NCBI GenBank assembly: GCA_905178155.1
Contig: CAJINV010000006.1
Span: 786,345-850,344 of the forward strand
DNA: 64,000 bases
Origin: Amoebophrya sp. A120
Taxonomy: Eukaryota; Sar; Dinophyceae; Syndiniales; Amoebophryaceae
Direction: 5' to 3'
Positions 11,543 to 20,678 of the stretch are shown here, in pieces. The notes under the pieces were generated by a model. It was not told the DNA's origin, did no database searches, and saw only the letters and a list, made by a program, of their open reading frames with translations. Made by a program: the position numbers and the translations under genes. Each line of letters opens with the position of its first letter. The stretch's first letter is position 1.

Positions 11543-11753
11543 TATCCCGAGAAAAAAGTGTTACAGTTACGCACTTGTTGGAGTTTCTGCATCACAAATT
11601 TTCTTTGTGTGACAGAGAAAACTTTTAATGCGAAGATCACAAGGGAAAACAGGAAGGAAGCGAAGCTCCGAAGCATTTCCTGCATGAGAAAGGTTGTCTC
11701 TGTTGCCAGTCTTGCATGACAATGTGTAACTGTAACACTTATTTCTTGCGATA
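11543..11753. mobile_element. Family F introner upstream of a CDS (likely 5' UTR)
   Basis: 211 bp, TATCCCGAGAAAAAAGTGTT to AACACTTATTTCTTGCGATA. Target repeat TTAAG perfect (11538-11542, 11754-11758). It ends 127 bp before ATG 11881. It is the only introner I found outside an inferred coding sequence, so it probably sits in the transcribed leader. Confidence 0.88.
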
Positions 11754-11880
11754 TTAAGTGATAAAAAAAATACTACACAGCCTTGTAGTTCTACTAGATC
11801 TGTTCCTCTCAATAAATCAAGTCGTAAAAACTACACGTACACAGGAATTTTCTGTCATCTTCTGACAACGCGCAAATAAA

Positions 11881-13110
11881 ATGTCGGCGTTTCTCGTCGG
11901 AAAGAAGCTTGTTGCAACCGCCGCTGGAGGCTTGGGCTTCTTAGCCACTTTGTCTTTGCACGTCGGAACTATTGGCGTGCAAGCTGTGTCGGTTGCGACA
12001 CCAGCAGCTCGGGGGCGTGGCAAAGGACGAAACAAGGGCACGGGCCGCGGCCAGGAACCACGGCGGAAAAATGACGATGTCGCTCATTCAGGTGGGAAGG
12101 GCGGCAGAAGTGGTGATGTAGTTCTTCCGCGCAACCACGCGGAGGAACACAGTTTGGTGTCTTCTACTGCTGATCCTCGTGATGAAGTAGATTCATCTTC
12201 CCGCGTGCCACCTCCGCCCCCTCCTGCGCCCTTTGTCATCAACGCGGAGGAAGCTTTAGACTCTATCGGCTCCCAAGGCCACCCGTTTTCTTGTTGCCAA
12301 CAAGGCTGCAAGTTTTTTACCCGGGGTACGCGTGGCTGCAAAGACGGAAAAGACTGCACACGCTGCCACAAGTGTCGTTTCGTCCGGCCAGAGGGGGACA
12401 GAGAGAGGCACGGCGGACGGGCAGCGCAACGGGCGGCCAAATTTTTGCGGTCATCTTCACAAGCCGGCGCGGCGCTGCTCGGTAGAACCAACGAAGGTGA
12501 CACCAACAGTGACATTAATGATGGCACGACGTCGCCTTCGCGGTATAGCCCGGCGCTGACAGCAACGAGCGCCGGCAGCAGTGGTGTACTAGCTCAAGGA
12601 CTTCTGGCAAGCAGTAGAGGTTCCTCGCCAATTTATGACGAACATGGTAACTACGGAAGCGCAAACACGACCTCCGGAGCAGTACGAAATGCCGGAGGAC
12701 CTCCACGTGACGACTCTGGTAAGCTCTTCGCAGATCCAATCGATATTGACGAGGCTCTGCAGGCGTTTGCTGCATGGAGTACTACTACACCCGGGGGTCG
12801 AACAACTGCCCCCACGACCGGCACAAACACGACGTCGTCAGCAGTTTCTAAGAGTAGTAATTCTACTACTCTCGGCGGGTGTAGTTCGTTTCCACATGAT
12901 TTGAAGCGGCCCGTGCCGCAGCGAGCGGACGAAATGGTCGGCTCGTCTTCACTGTCCGCGGACACGACAGCAGCAGCTTCGGCGAACAGCAATACTAGAC
13001 CGAGACGAGTCCTCTTTTGGGCGGATACTTATGGGTTGTTCCGACGACGAGGACGAGGAGGAAGAATCACTGGCGATTTGGAATGTGGCCCCTGCTGCCG
13101 CTGCTCCTAG
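11881..13110 (+). CDS. Leader-bearing CCCH-finger protein (409-codon ORF, probably frameshifted near its 3' end)
   Basis: The N-terminus MSAFLVGKKLVATAAGGLGF is a hydrophobic leader almost shared with the gene at 20679. One finger lies at about residues 130-168: GSQGHPFSCCQQGCKFFTRG, then GCKDGKDCTRCHKC. The middle is Ser/Thr/Gly-rich. Around 13020-13040 the natural reading leaves this frame: RRVLFWADTYG is followed one base later by CSDDEDEEEESLAIWNV in the +1 frame. That order matches RVSWADLTSDSSSEGE in the gene at 24985. The 409-codon stop at 13110 is therefore probably not the true end. See 13031-13680. Confidence 0.7.
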   Translation: MSAFLVGKKLVATAAGGLGFLATLSLHVGTIGVQAVSVATPAARGRGKGRNKGTGRGQEPRRKNDDVAHSGGKGGRSGDVVLPRNHAEEHSLVSSTADPRDEVDSSSRVPPPPPPAPFVINAEEALDSIGSQGHPFSCCQQGCKFFTRGTRGCKDGKDCTRCHKCRFVRPEGDRERHGGRAAQRAAKFLRSSSQAGAALLGRTNEGDTNSDINDGTTSPSRYSPALTATSAGSSGVLAQGLLASSRGSSPIYDEHGNYGSANTTSGAVRNAGGPPRDDSGKLFADPIDIDEALQAFAAWSTTTPGGRTTAPTTGTNTTSSAVSKSSNSTTLGGCSSFPHDLKRPVPQRADEMVGSSSLSADTTAAASANSNTRPRRVLFWADTYGLFRRRGRGGRITGDLECGPCCRCS

Positions 13111-13680
13111 TTCCGCAACGGTTGTTGACCACGATGCCAACGTTCTCGACCTCGACGAGCTTCTGCAGTACGACGACCAAGCTTCTGCAGTACGACGACA
13201 GCAGGATAATTCGGTTCCTTTCGACGCTTGCAGTTGTTGTAGCTCCGGCACGGGAGAGACGACCGGTACTTGTTTTACGACCGAGGACTGCGGCAGTTGC
13301 AGTACCACAACCGCGTGCTGTTATGGTACTGATGTGGAGGCAGATGTTGATTCTGACGACAGTGAACTCAGCGAAGTAGATGCCGCGGACCTATTAAATG
13401 CAAAAGTGTCTGGGACCACTGGAAAGTTGGAACTTGTGATGCTAAATTTGGATTCTAAAAAATTCTGTATTGCATGACCAGCAAGAGAAGTCCTGTTTGT
13501 GCTACGCGGGGAGGCCATTTGTCATGCGGAATAGGCATCAAGAAGCACTCAGAAAATCTGTGATGCCAGCGAATACATCACAGACGTCACGGGCCATGTA
13601 AAATCTGCATGACAAGTTCGCATTCTTCCAGACCCAGACATTTTTACACTTGATACCAGAAGGTAAAGGTCTATACTTAA
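13031..13680 (+). CDS. C-terminal continuation of the 11881 gene in the +1 frame, with an introner
   Basis: Acidic and Cys/Ser/Thr-rich: CSDDEDEEEESLAIW, VVDHDANVLDLDELLQYDD and SDDSELSEVDAADLL. The coding-like composition and the motif order seen in the 24985 gene argue that this is the true C-terminus, reached by a frameshift or a base error. It enters the introner at 13392. After that element every possible joining stops within about 20 codons, inside the dispersed 1-kb repeat (stops at 13664-13680). Part of it (13112-13156) is repeated exactly at 14664-14708. Confidence 0.5.
13112..13156 (+). repeat. 45-bp exact repeat, copy 1
   Basis: Encodes SATVVDHDANVLDLD. Identical to 14664-14708 on the other side of the 1-kb dispersed repeat. 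Confidence 0.95.
13392..13655. mobile_element. Family A introner without matching flanks
   Basis: 264 bp, TATTAAATGC to TTACACTTGATA. Left flank GGACC, right flank CCAGA: no target repeat. Its right end coincides exactly with the start of dispersed repeat copy 2 at 13656. Confidence 0.85.
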
Positions 13681-14657
13681 AAATGTGTACCTGCCCCTGC
13701 TGCGGGTCGCAGTAATAAAGCCATTGAAGGTTTCGGAATCAAAAGCCTTCGCGGATTCTCTCTTGCTGTTGCGATTGCTCTACGTATTTTTTCATCAACT
13801 ACTTTATGCAATTCTTCGTATAATAATTCACTGTCTGAAGATGATGATGTCCTAGGAACTAGTCAGAAACACTTATTTGTTCTCTCCGCTCTCGTTCCAA
13901 GAAATTATCTCATATACTAAAGAGAAACTAACCGGCGACCTTTTATTCCATTTTCGTGTTTTTTCGTGCTCTGTCTAAATATGTCAGCAGAAGGCCTACA
14001 TTGATTCAGTGAGAGTAAAAACTCTCGATGAATACTCGACTTGAAAAATGGTTGAATACAGCGCTCTGGAGGACTTTTTTGTACACGAAAATATCGACAG
14101 TTTATTTCATTTTCAAGCACCAACAGCGTCACACTAAATAAATTTCACGCACTTGTTTTCAACTCTTTTACTACAACTCAAGCTTATTTAGAAGTGCGTG
14201 GTCGTCTTCATTTTCTGCATAGTTCTACTTGTGCAGATGAAGGGGACGACAAGCAATTGTCACATCGAAAAAAACCTGCTTCACCCGTACCACCGCGGCC
14301 CTACGGCACGGGCTGCAAGGGTCTTGCGGGTGGCGGGAGAAGGAGAGCAAATGTGAACTCCTACTCAACATCTTCGGGTCAATTGACTACCGAGTGAAAG
14401 TAGATCGTAGATGAGATTTTTTCTCTCTCTTAGACATTTAATCCTGCTAAGTATTGCACTGCTGGAAAATCCCCTTGACCAATAACTCACACGTCAATTT
14501 CGTACCTGAATAATAAAATGATGCTGATACGTTGGTGAAAAAAAAAAAACTGTCCCCGGTGCCCTCTCGTCTCTTCGTGCAGGAGAGATGGCTGATGAAC
14601 TTGGTCTCCTGTTGACAACTTGTTGATCACGTGTTTGGTGCACTGACTTGTAGAACA
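13656..14657. repeat. Dispersed ~1-kb repeat, copy 2
   Basis: Closely similar to 1758-2729, with scattered indels. It begins immediately after an introner and ends just before a copy of the upstream gene's coding segment. No ORF of note. Confidence 0.85.
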
Positions 14658-16613
14658 AGTGGATCCGCAACGGTTGTTGACCACGATGCCAACGTTCTCG
14701 ACCTCGACCAGCAGAATCCGGGCTGCCAAACGCCGGATTCCTTTGAGCAGGCCGGTTCTCTGCCATTGGATATCTTCACCGAAGCTTTGCAAAATTTCAC
14801 GAAAATGTACTGTCGCAAGAAGTTAACCCAGTAGTTCAACGAACGGATGTTGAATGATTCCTCGGAAGAAGCTCCTGCAGTACAACAACCACTTCCTGTG
14901 CCTGTTTCTGCCCCTCGTCCAGTGAGGCTGCAGGAGAACAGCAGGACAACGGTGCTGTCGACCAAGGGACTAGTAGCCCCTCCACGCAAGAACAAGTTCC
15001 CCCACCCCCGGCCCCGCCCGTGGACCACCGACGGGTTGATGTTCCTCTGACAAAAGAGGAGCAAAAGAAGGCCAAAAAGGCCGAAGCCAAGGCCGCGGCA
15101 TCGGTAGCACAGGACAAATTGATGGCACAGCTCCGGTATCGAATGCAAATATCGATCTGGGCGGTTTTCTGGAAAGATGCAGCGAATTTGTGTGGCTGAG
15201 TCTTGCATGTTGCCAAAGCGATCTCTTGTTCTACGGCTTTCACGCACCACAAATTTTTCGGATGGTATTGCGAGCTCTACCGTGTTTTGCATCACAAAAA
15301 AATTGGTCAATCGCATTTATGCATTACAGATCCTGTTGCTCCTGTTAGTGTTATCCTCCGAATTTCGCATGACAAATCCAGACCCAGATCGATATTTGCA
15401 GTGCATACCCGGGCAAAGCACAGGTCGGTCCGGCTGGAAAAATGGGATGCCAACGTGGGCTCGCTCCAGTGCGGCTGTTCGCCGAAAGAGAAGCATAAAG
15501 ACTGGACGCAGAACTACCGCAGGAAATTGTGCGAGAACGCGTGCCCAAAGTACAAAAGCACCGGCCCGTACGCGATTAGCAAGGCGCCCCGCTGCCCTAA
15601 GGGGCTGAAGTGTGACAGGTGTCATTTGTGCGGCAGGGATGCGCACGCCTTGCAGGTGCAAGAATCTTGGGAGCACTACGTGTATGAAATGCAAAAGCAT
15701 CGTACTAGTATAAATCGCATGACAAATTTCCTCCGCATGAGAAATGAAATTTGTAATGCGGATTTACCTTAAGGAAAAGATTTGTAATGCATAAACGCGA
15801 TTGCTACGAGTGCGATACTTTTGCACAGGATAACGTGCAAGAATGCCGCGAGGACCCGCTGGAGGCAATGGCTTCCCCCGGTCGTCTATGCATTGCAAAA
15901 ATGTCTGGGTCTGGAAACTTGTGATGCGATGTGGCGAATCATGAGGATGCCACAATTGACGGCTGAGCATGACAAGTTTCTGCGTAGTTGCTAGGTGTTG
16001 TCTAATCAGCATGACCAACAACGTTTGTGCCTAACAGAAAGTTGAAGGCTTTGGGCAACGTGCATGACAGACTTGAGAGTCATGCCAGCCGAGCAAGACA
16101 AAATTACATTCTTCCAGACCCAGACATATTTGCAATGCATATCATCAGATTCGTGGCAATTCTTGTTCGCAGCAGCAGCCGCAGCAGCAGAAAAGTGGTC
16201 GTACAACTGCAGCTGCACCAGCCATTTCTAGCCGGCGGCAGTCTGAACAAGCACCAGGGGCGACGTCTGAAGCTGCTGCGCGTGCCGGGGGACCAGCACG
16301 AGCTACTGCATTCGACCACGGTGTGGAAGCACGCCAACGTCGACCCGAGCAGACGCGAGCAACCAGTACTACCGGTGCAGCTGCCAGAGGCGGCAAGGGC
16401 ATTAGTAGTAAAACCCGACTTGTTCCTCGCGGGGGCAAGTTTAAGGGGAAGAGGGAAGCCGCCCGCTCCTCGGTGGATCATGACGTTGGAGCAGCAGCAC
16501 GGTGCCCCTGGGAGCCCGCAGCAGCACCAACCCCAGCGGGGGCTTCCCCGCCCGCTCCAGCCTTCACAGCTTTTAGCGGGGAAGACATTGCAAAATTCAT
16601 GTCCTCTCGATAG
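14631..16613 (+). CDS. Divergent CCCH-like protein with three introners; 5' end unclear
   Basis: No ATG opens the first readable frame (14631 is GTG), so the start is unknown; this may be a duplicated tail of the 11881 gene. A 50-nt GT-AG intron at 14831-14880 would join KKLT to TTTTSCACFC in frame. The frame then runs through a Lys/Ala coiled-coil-like stretch (TKEEQKKAKKAEAKAAA) and the introners at 15137, 15683 and 15887. It includes a Cys/His module, CENACPKYKSTGPY followed by CPKGLKCDRCHLC, which is a stretched version of the neighbours' finger. It ends in a Gln/Arg/Ala-rich tail and TAG 16611-16613, with C-terminus AFTAFSGEDIAKFMSSR. Everything from 15100 on is well supported; the 5' part is not. 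Confidence 0.6.
14664..14708 (+). repeat. 45-bp exact repeat, copy 2
   Basis: Identical to 13112-13156. Here it leads into a different downstream sequence (QQNPGCQTPDSFEQAGS). Confidence 0.95.
14831..14880 (+). other. Possible 50-nt GT-AG intron
   Basis: Begins GTAGTTCAAC and ends GCTCCTGCAG. Removal bypasses the in-frame TAG at its start and joins two coding-like frames. Unusually short; inference only. Confidence 0.35.
15137..15407. mobile_element. Family A introner
   Basis: 271 bp, TATCGAATGC to GCAGTGCATA. Flanks TCCGG / CCCGG (4 of 5). Joins MAQLR^AKHRS. Confidence 0.87.
15683..15832. mobile_element. Family E introner
   Basis: 150 bp, TATGAAATGC to GCACAGGATA, with inner arms GCATCGTACTAGTA / ACGAGTGCGATAC. 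Target repeat ACGTG perfect. Joins WEHYV^QECRE. Confidence 0.9.
15887..16141. mobile_element. Family A introner
   Basis: 255 bp, TATGCATTGC to GCAATGCATA. Flanks TCGTC / TCATC (4 of 5). Joins ASPGR^QIRGN. Confidence 0.87.
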
Positions 16614-18494
16614 AGTTGATTTTATTTCTCTGTCCGAAAGCGATCTGCGATCAGAAGCGTGTAGTACGAGATTGATTTGTTTTATACGAACACGGCTCTA
16701 ATACTCAAAAGTCGTTCTCGTTCTTCGTAAAATCTAGTAAGTCAAGATGGAGCTACTGCTCCTGCTGCTCCAGCAGCTTTAGAAATTTGTTCTACAGTGA
16801 TGGCGAACGAGCTGTATCAGTGATACTACTCTGGCTGGGAAGTGATGTCGTGTGAAATTGTTGTTGTTCATCCCAAAGAACCGCAGTACTCACAGCTCGT
16901 TAGAGTCACTCTCTTCATTTTTCGCTATGTACTTAGAAAGATCTTCATCAAATTTACACGAAGTGGCTTTCTTCATCATTTACAAATAGCGGTCCGTTAT
17001 TTTTTCCTGACAACTACAGCTTGCTCGTATTTCTATTTTTCCCACCGTTCTATTGAACAACTGTCCACAGAAGTAGTCTTAGAAACTTCATTAACTTCTG
17101 CTGCAATTGAGCTTCAACGGTCAGCAGCCTTCACAGGCTTGTTGGCTCCGGAATGCTTTTTGCTCTGGAAATATGATGACGTTAATGAGTTGACATTCTT
17201 TCAGCTTCAGAACAGCACTGTATAAACGTAAAAATTTCTACTAGTCTTTTCTAGAGAAAATTTCTTGATGAATAGCAATCTTACTAGGCACTGCTCAGGT
17301 TTTTTGCCTTTAGCTACTCGAGCGAGTATATGGAAATGATCTTGCTATAATAAATTTTTTACTGGCCGGCTGATTTCGACCACAGTGGCGGAATAAGTAA
17401 TAAGTTGCCCTGCTAGCGGTAGGGCCCTCCACTACGGAGTAAAAAATAAAACCGGAACAAAAAGTAGAAGATGAACTGCGTAGCAAGTTGTTTAGCAAGT
17501 CGTAGTTTTAATACACACGATCGTCATCGTCCACAACTCGAATATGTTTTTGTGAAAGAGAACAAACTTTCGCGAAGTAGATCAGAAGTTGTGGATTTGA
17601 AAACAGCATGATTATCCTGAATGAAACCGCTGCTACGTGGGCGACGATGTGTTGAGACCCCAGATGGTCTTCAAGTGCTCGCCCGGGCGAGCGGAAAAAA
17701 ATTTTTTCCTTGGACGAAGATCTCGAATTCTGCAGCACCTAGATGTAACTCCCGTAGCCGTAGTTGACCGCGAAAGCGCCCTGGTGTCGCGCGTTGTCGT
17801 CCGGTGTTTTCTTCACGGATTCTGTCGTAAACTGGTGCTGGTTTCTATCTTGGCAGCGTCGTTACGTGACCGTGCAAAAATACTTCGTCATATAAGTCAG
17901 GATCCGATCAGTGTTTTTTTTTTTTTTTTACGTGGCGCGCAGCGCATTTTCGTGTCATGGTTGTTCGTACTTGGTGGAGCCGTAAACTCGGACAGTCGTC
18001 GTGCCTCCGTCGTTCAGTAGGAACCTCTTCGATGATACCTCTCGTACAATTTTTACGCGTCCGTCGTTTCCGTTGACAGAATCAGCGCTGCCGCTGCTGC
18101 TTGGCTGGCGTGATAAGGTTGCTGTCGAAGATGAAAAGTGTTTTCGATCTGCTTCTTTGAACCTACTTAAATTTGAAAGCACGCATGTATGACTAAGTAT
18201 CGCAGCAGCCCTCCTCACTTGCTTGAACAGTTTACTACTACTACGAGCTGTTGTAATTGTAATACTACCAGAGCTTCGTTTTTTTAAATTCGAAGTAAAA
18301 ACAGGATCTACTTGACAGCCAGTGTGATCGTGTCGCAGTGGCAACTGAGCACAACAGTGTTCGTGTTCTCTAGTTGTACTTGCGGGCACTGGGTATTAAT
18401 TTTGCACATTTATTTTTGAGTACCTACGTGGGTGTCTTAGTCTTTCAGATAATATTAATATCGTATCCTGCTTGAACTTTCTTGACCCTCCATC
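16614..18494. other. Intergenic spacer
   Basis: Contains the 16-bp palindrome GCTCGCCCGGGCGAGC at 17677-17692 (a near copy lies at 24322-24337), a poly-T run near 17913-17929 and one member of a dispersed repeat (17930-18055). No convincing gene. Confidence 0.5.
17930..18055. repeat. Dispersed repeat, copy 1
   Basis: Similar to 19800-19950. Both contain CATTTTCGTGT-like sequence, GGTGGAGCCGTAAAC and GTCGTTCAGTAGGAACCTCT in the same order. Confidence 0.75.
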
Positions 18495-18893
18495 ATGCCA
18501 CTGCAGTGGAAATCGAAGTTTGCGCGGATCGGAGCGGCTACGGCCTCGACGGTTTCTCTCTTGGGAGGGGGGGGGGCGTTTTTTGTCGGCGCGGCGAAGA
18601 TCAGCCCCACGAGTACCCACGCATGGGTTGGATCGGAAACCTCGCCGTCGGGGTTTGTGGACGTGAATCATGGTCACCGCAAGAAGAGTCGGGTCTTCGA
18701 CAAGGAAAAGAGGAAGACGAAGACGAAGACGAGAAGTACGAAGGCAAGCCTAGCTGCTCGTGTTGGTCGTGATGATGATGCTGTGAAGGTGGTTAATGCG
18801 GGGGCGAAACTGGGTCAAGCCGGAATTCTTATGGAACTCGTATTTTTCTCTACTCCCGGTAGTGCTTGTGCTTCTACGCACCGGAGAGATTAA
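18495..18893 (+). CDS. Small leader-bearing protein (132 aa), function unknown
   Basis: ATG 18495 opens MPLQWKSKFARIGAATASTV followed by a hydrophobic Leu/Gly/Ala/Phe segment ending near residue 34, which looks like a leader. A Lys/Arg-rich middle follows (KKSRVFDKEKRKTKTKTRS). A ten-G run at about 18567-18576 lies inside the leader, so frame is uncertain there; the overlapping frame beginning near 18482 is also open and acidic downstream. No known domain. Confidence 0.4.
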   Translation: MPLQWKSKFARIGAATASTVSLLGGGGAFFVGAAKISPTSTHAWVGSETSPSGFVDVNHGHRKKSRVFDKEKRKTKTKTRSTKASLAARVGRDDDAVKVVNAGAKLGQAGILMELVFFSTPGSACASTHRRD

Positions 18894-19149
18894 AGTCCGA
18901 AAGAGATTGCCAAGTAGCAGCACGTTACCCATTCGACCACGATTCTTGGATTTTGGCGAGAGTTGTTGCTACCTTTGCATGTCCGTTTTCTTCATGCCAT
19001 ATGACGAATGATGCATGAGCGCAAGATAAATGCAAATGGTGGTCCGTGGATTTTGCTGTGAGTACGCATTTATTATTGTCTGAGCCGACGCGGTGCGGGC
19101 TTTTGTCTTCGTGCGTTTATTTTGATTTTCATTTTCATCTGAACCTGGC

Positions 19150-19656
19150 ATGCTAGGAAATAATTTGCTCGTGGAACTGAGAAATATCAAATGCGAATTT
19201 GTTTCGGTCTGGGTCTGGAAGATTGCAAACCTGTCATGATCGGCTGGAGCGGCGAACATAAACGTTGTGCCAAGCACCATGTTGCCGAGATGCTTTTGGA
19301 TTTTTTGCGAAAACGCAATTCGTGGTCATGCGCATTCGTATAATGAAGCAGACAGTCTGCTTCAAGCTTGTCATCATGCCTGATTGCGTGTCGCAAGCTT
19401 CTGATCATTGAGACACGAGCATCGTGACTTCTTCTAGACCGGAAGAAATTTGCAAGTCATAAAGAAAATTTACATCACGATAGTGAAGGTCGTGCAAATT
19501 CCGGACGCTGTGGGTGTTGCTGGCGACGCCGCGGCTGGTATTGTGGGCGGTTTCGCGGACACCGTCGGAGACGTAGTTAGTTTCGTTGACGACGCCGTCC
19601 AATTTGTGCCGAATGCCGTAAAAGGATTCTCGGAAGCGTATGGTTGGCATTTGTAA
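19150..19656 (+). CDS. Small two-exon protein (about 75 aa) split by a degenerate introner
   Basis: Joining ATG 19150 (MLGNNLLVELRK) across the element at 19185-19461 gives one frame ending at TAA 19654-19656. The product is short, with an alternating small/hydrophobic repeat (VGDAAAGIVGGFADTVGDVV, then FVDDAVQFVPNAV) that would form amphipathic helices. Function unknown. The joining uses the same element-plus-5-bp rule as elsewhere, which supports the model. Confidence 0.5.
19185..19461. mobile_element. Degenerate family A introner
   Basis: 277 bp, left TATCAAATGCGAATTTG with GTCTGGGTCTGGAAG; right arm decayed (TTCTAGACCGGAAG, then TTTGCAAGTCATA). Flanks AGAAA / AAGAA. Joins LVELRK^KIYIT. 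Probably one of the oldest copies here. Confidence 0.7.
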
Positions 19657-20678
19657 CCCAACCCTTTATCAGATCGCAAACCGAAGTCTTGGCCCCGAGA
19701 AGCTGCCCCCTGCCAATGCTATATACGTTGAAAAATGCCTCGCACCAGACAAGATTAAGACTTTGAAAAATGCCTCGCGCAGCCGTACGGGTCACTTAGC
19801 TTTTTTCGCGGCGCACCGCTTATTTTCGTGTCTTGGTTCGTACATGGTGGTGGTGGAGCCGTAAACACTGACCGTCGTCGGGCGTCCGTCGTTCAGTAGG
19901 AACCTCTTCGATGATCATACCTCTCGTCCGTCGTTCAAGAGAAAAAGAATTTTGTCGTTGGACAAAGATCTCGGCTCAAGACTGCAAATTGCTTTTGGCT
20001 TCCGCCGAAGCATCTGCAAATTGCCACACACATGCACGACCGCGACCATCAAATTCATTGAGAGTTTTGTCGTCGGTGAAAAGAATGATAAAGTTAAAGT
20101 AAGTACATAGTACCGCCGCTCGGTGTAGTCGGTTTGGAGATCATATTGTGCTGAAATTTAGTACCTACAAATCTACAACCCAATCTTGTGGGCTACTTTC
20201 TTTTGATGCGATCCAACAAAATAAATATAAATCATGTCGGAAGGGGTGGTCTTGAAGATCTTGATGTCGAGGAAGAGGGAGCGTGTACTGTCTGCAACAA
20301 GTTCTTCGGTCTGCAACAAGTTCTTCGATCTGCAACATCTTCTTCGATATTACGTGCTAGACTCGAGTCGGAAATAAAATCACCGTCTCATCTTTCTCAA
20401 GTTGGTTCAATTTGGCAGCACATCTTCAGTAACTCTGTTCCTAGTGGCAAGGCAAGATAAGAAATTACAGCGCGTTCTAATCTACTTGTACTTATACAAC
20501 TTGAAGATCTATTTATTAAATCGAGCGATATATCAACCACACTGCCAAAGGGCACACTGCCAACATCATCATCACAACTACTAAGCAAGAGAACGCCGAC
20601 AACAACAACTGCTACTTTTGTAAATATAGAATCAAAGCTAAGTAAGCTAGAAGTTGTACTAAGCGCAAGAACGAAGCA
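19657..20678. other. Intergenic spacer
   Basis: Holds one dispersed repeat copy (19800-19950) and a short degenerate tandem of TCTGCAACAAGTTCTTCGG-type units at about 20287-20345. No gene recognised. Confidence 0.5.
19800..19950. repeat. Dispersed repeat, copy 2
   Basis: Partner of 17930-18055, with small indels. Confidence 0.75.

Noticed and set aside
17753-17775. CCGTAGCC as another spliced-leader match
   Set aside because: Only the first eight bases agree; the TTTTGGCTCAAG half is absent.
18482-18772. Alternative frame through the small gene at 18495
   Set aside because: Also open and acidic, but lacks the leader-like N-terminus; frame cannot be settled across the ten-G run, so the 18495 frame was kept at low confidence.
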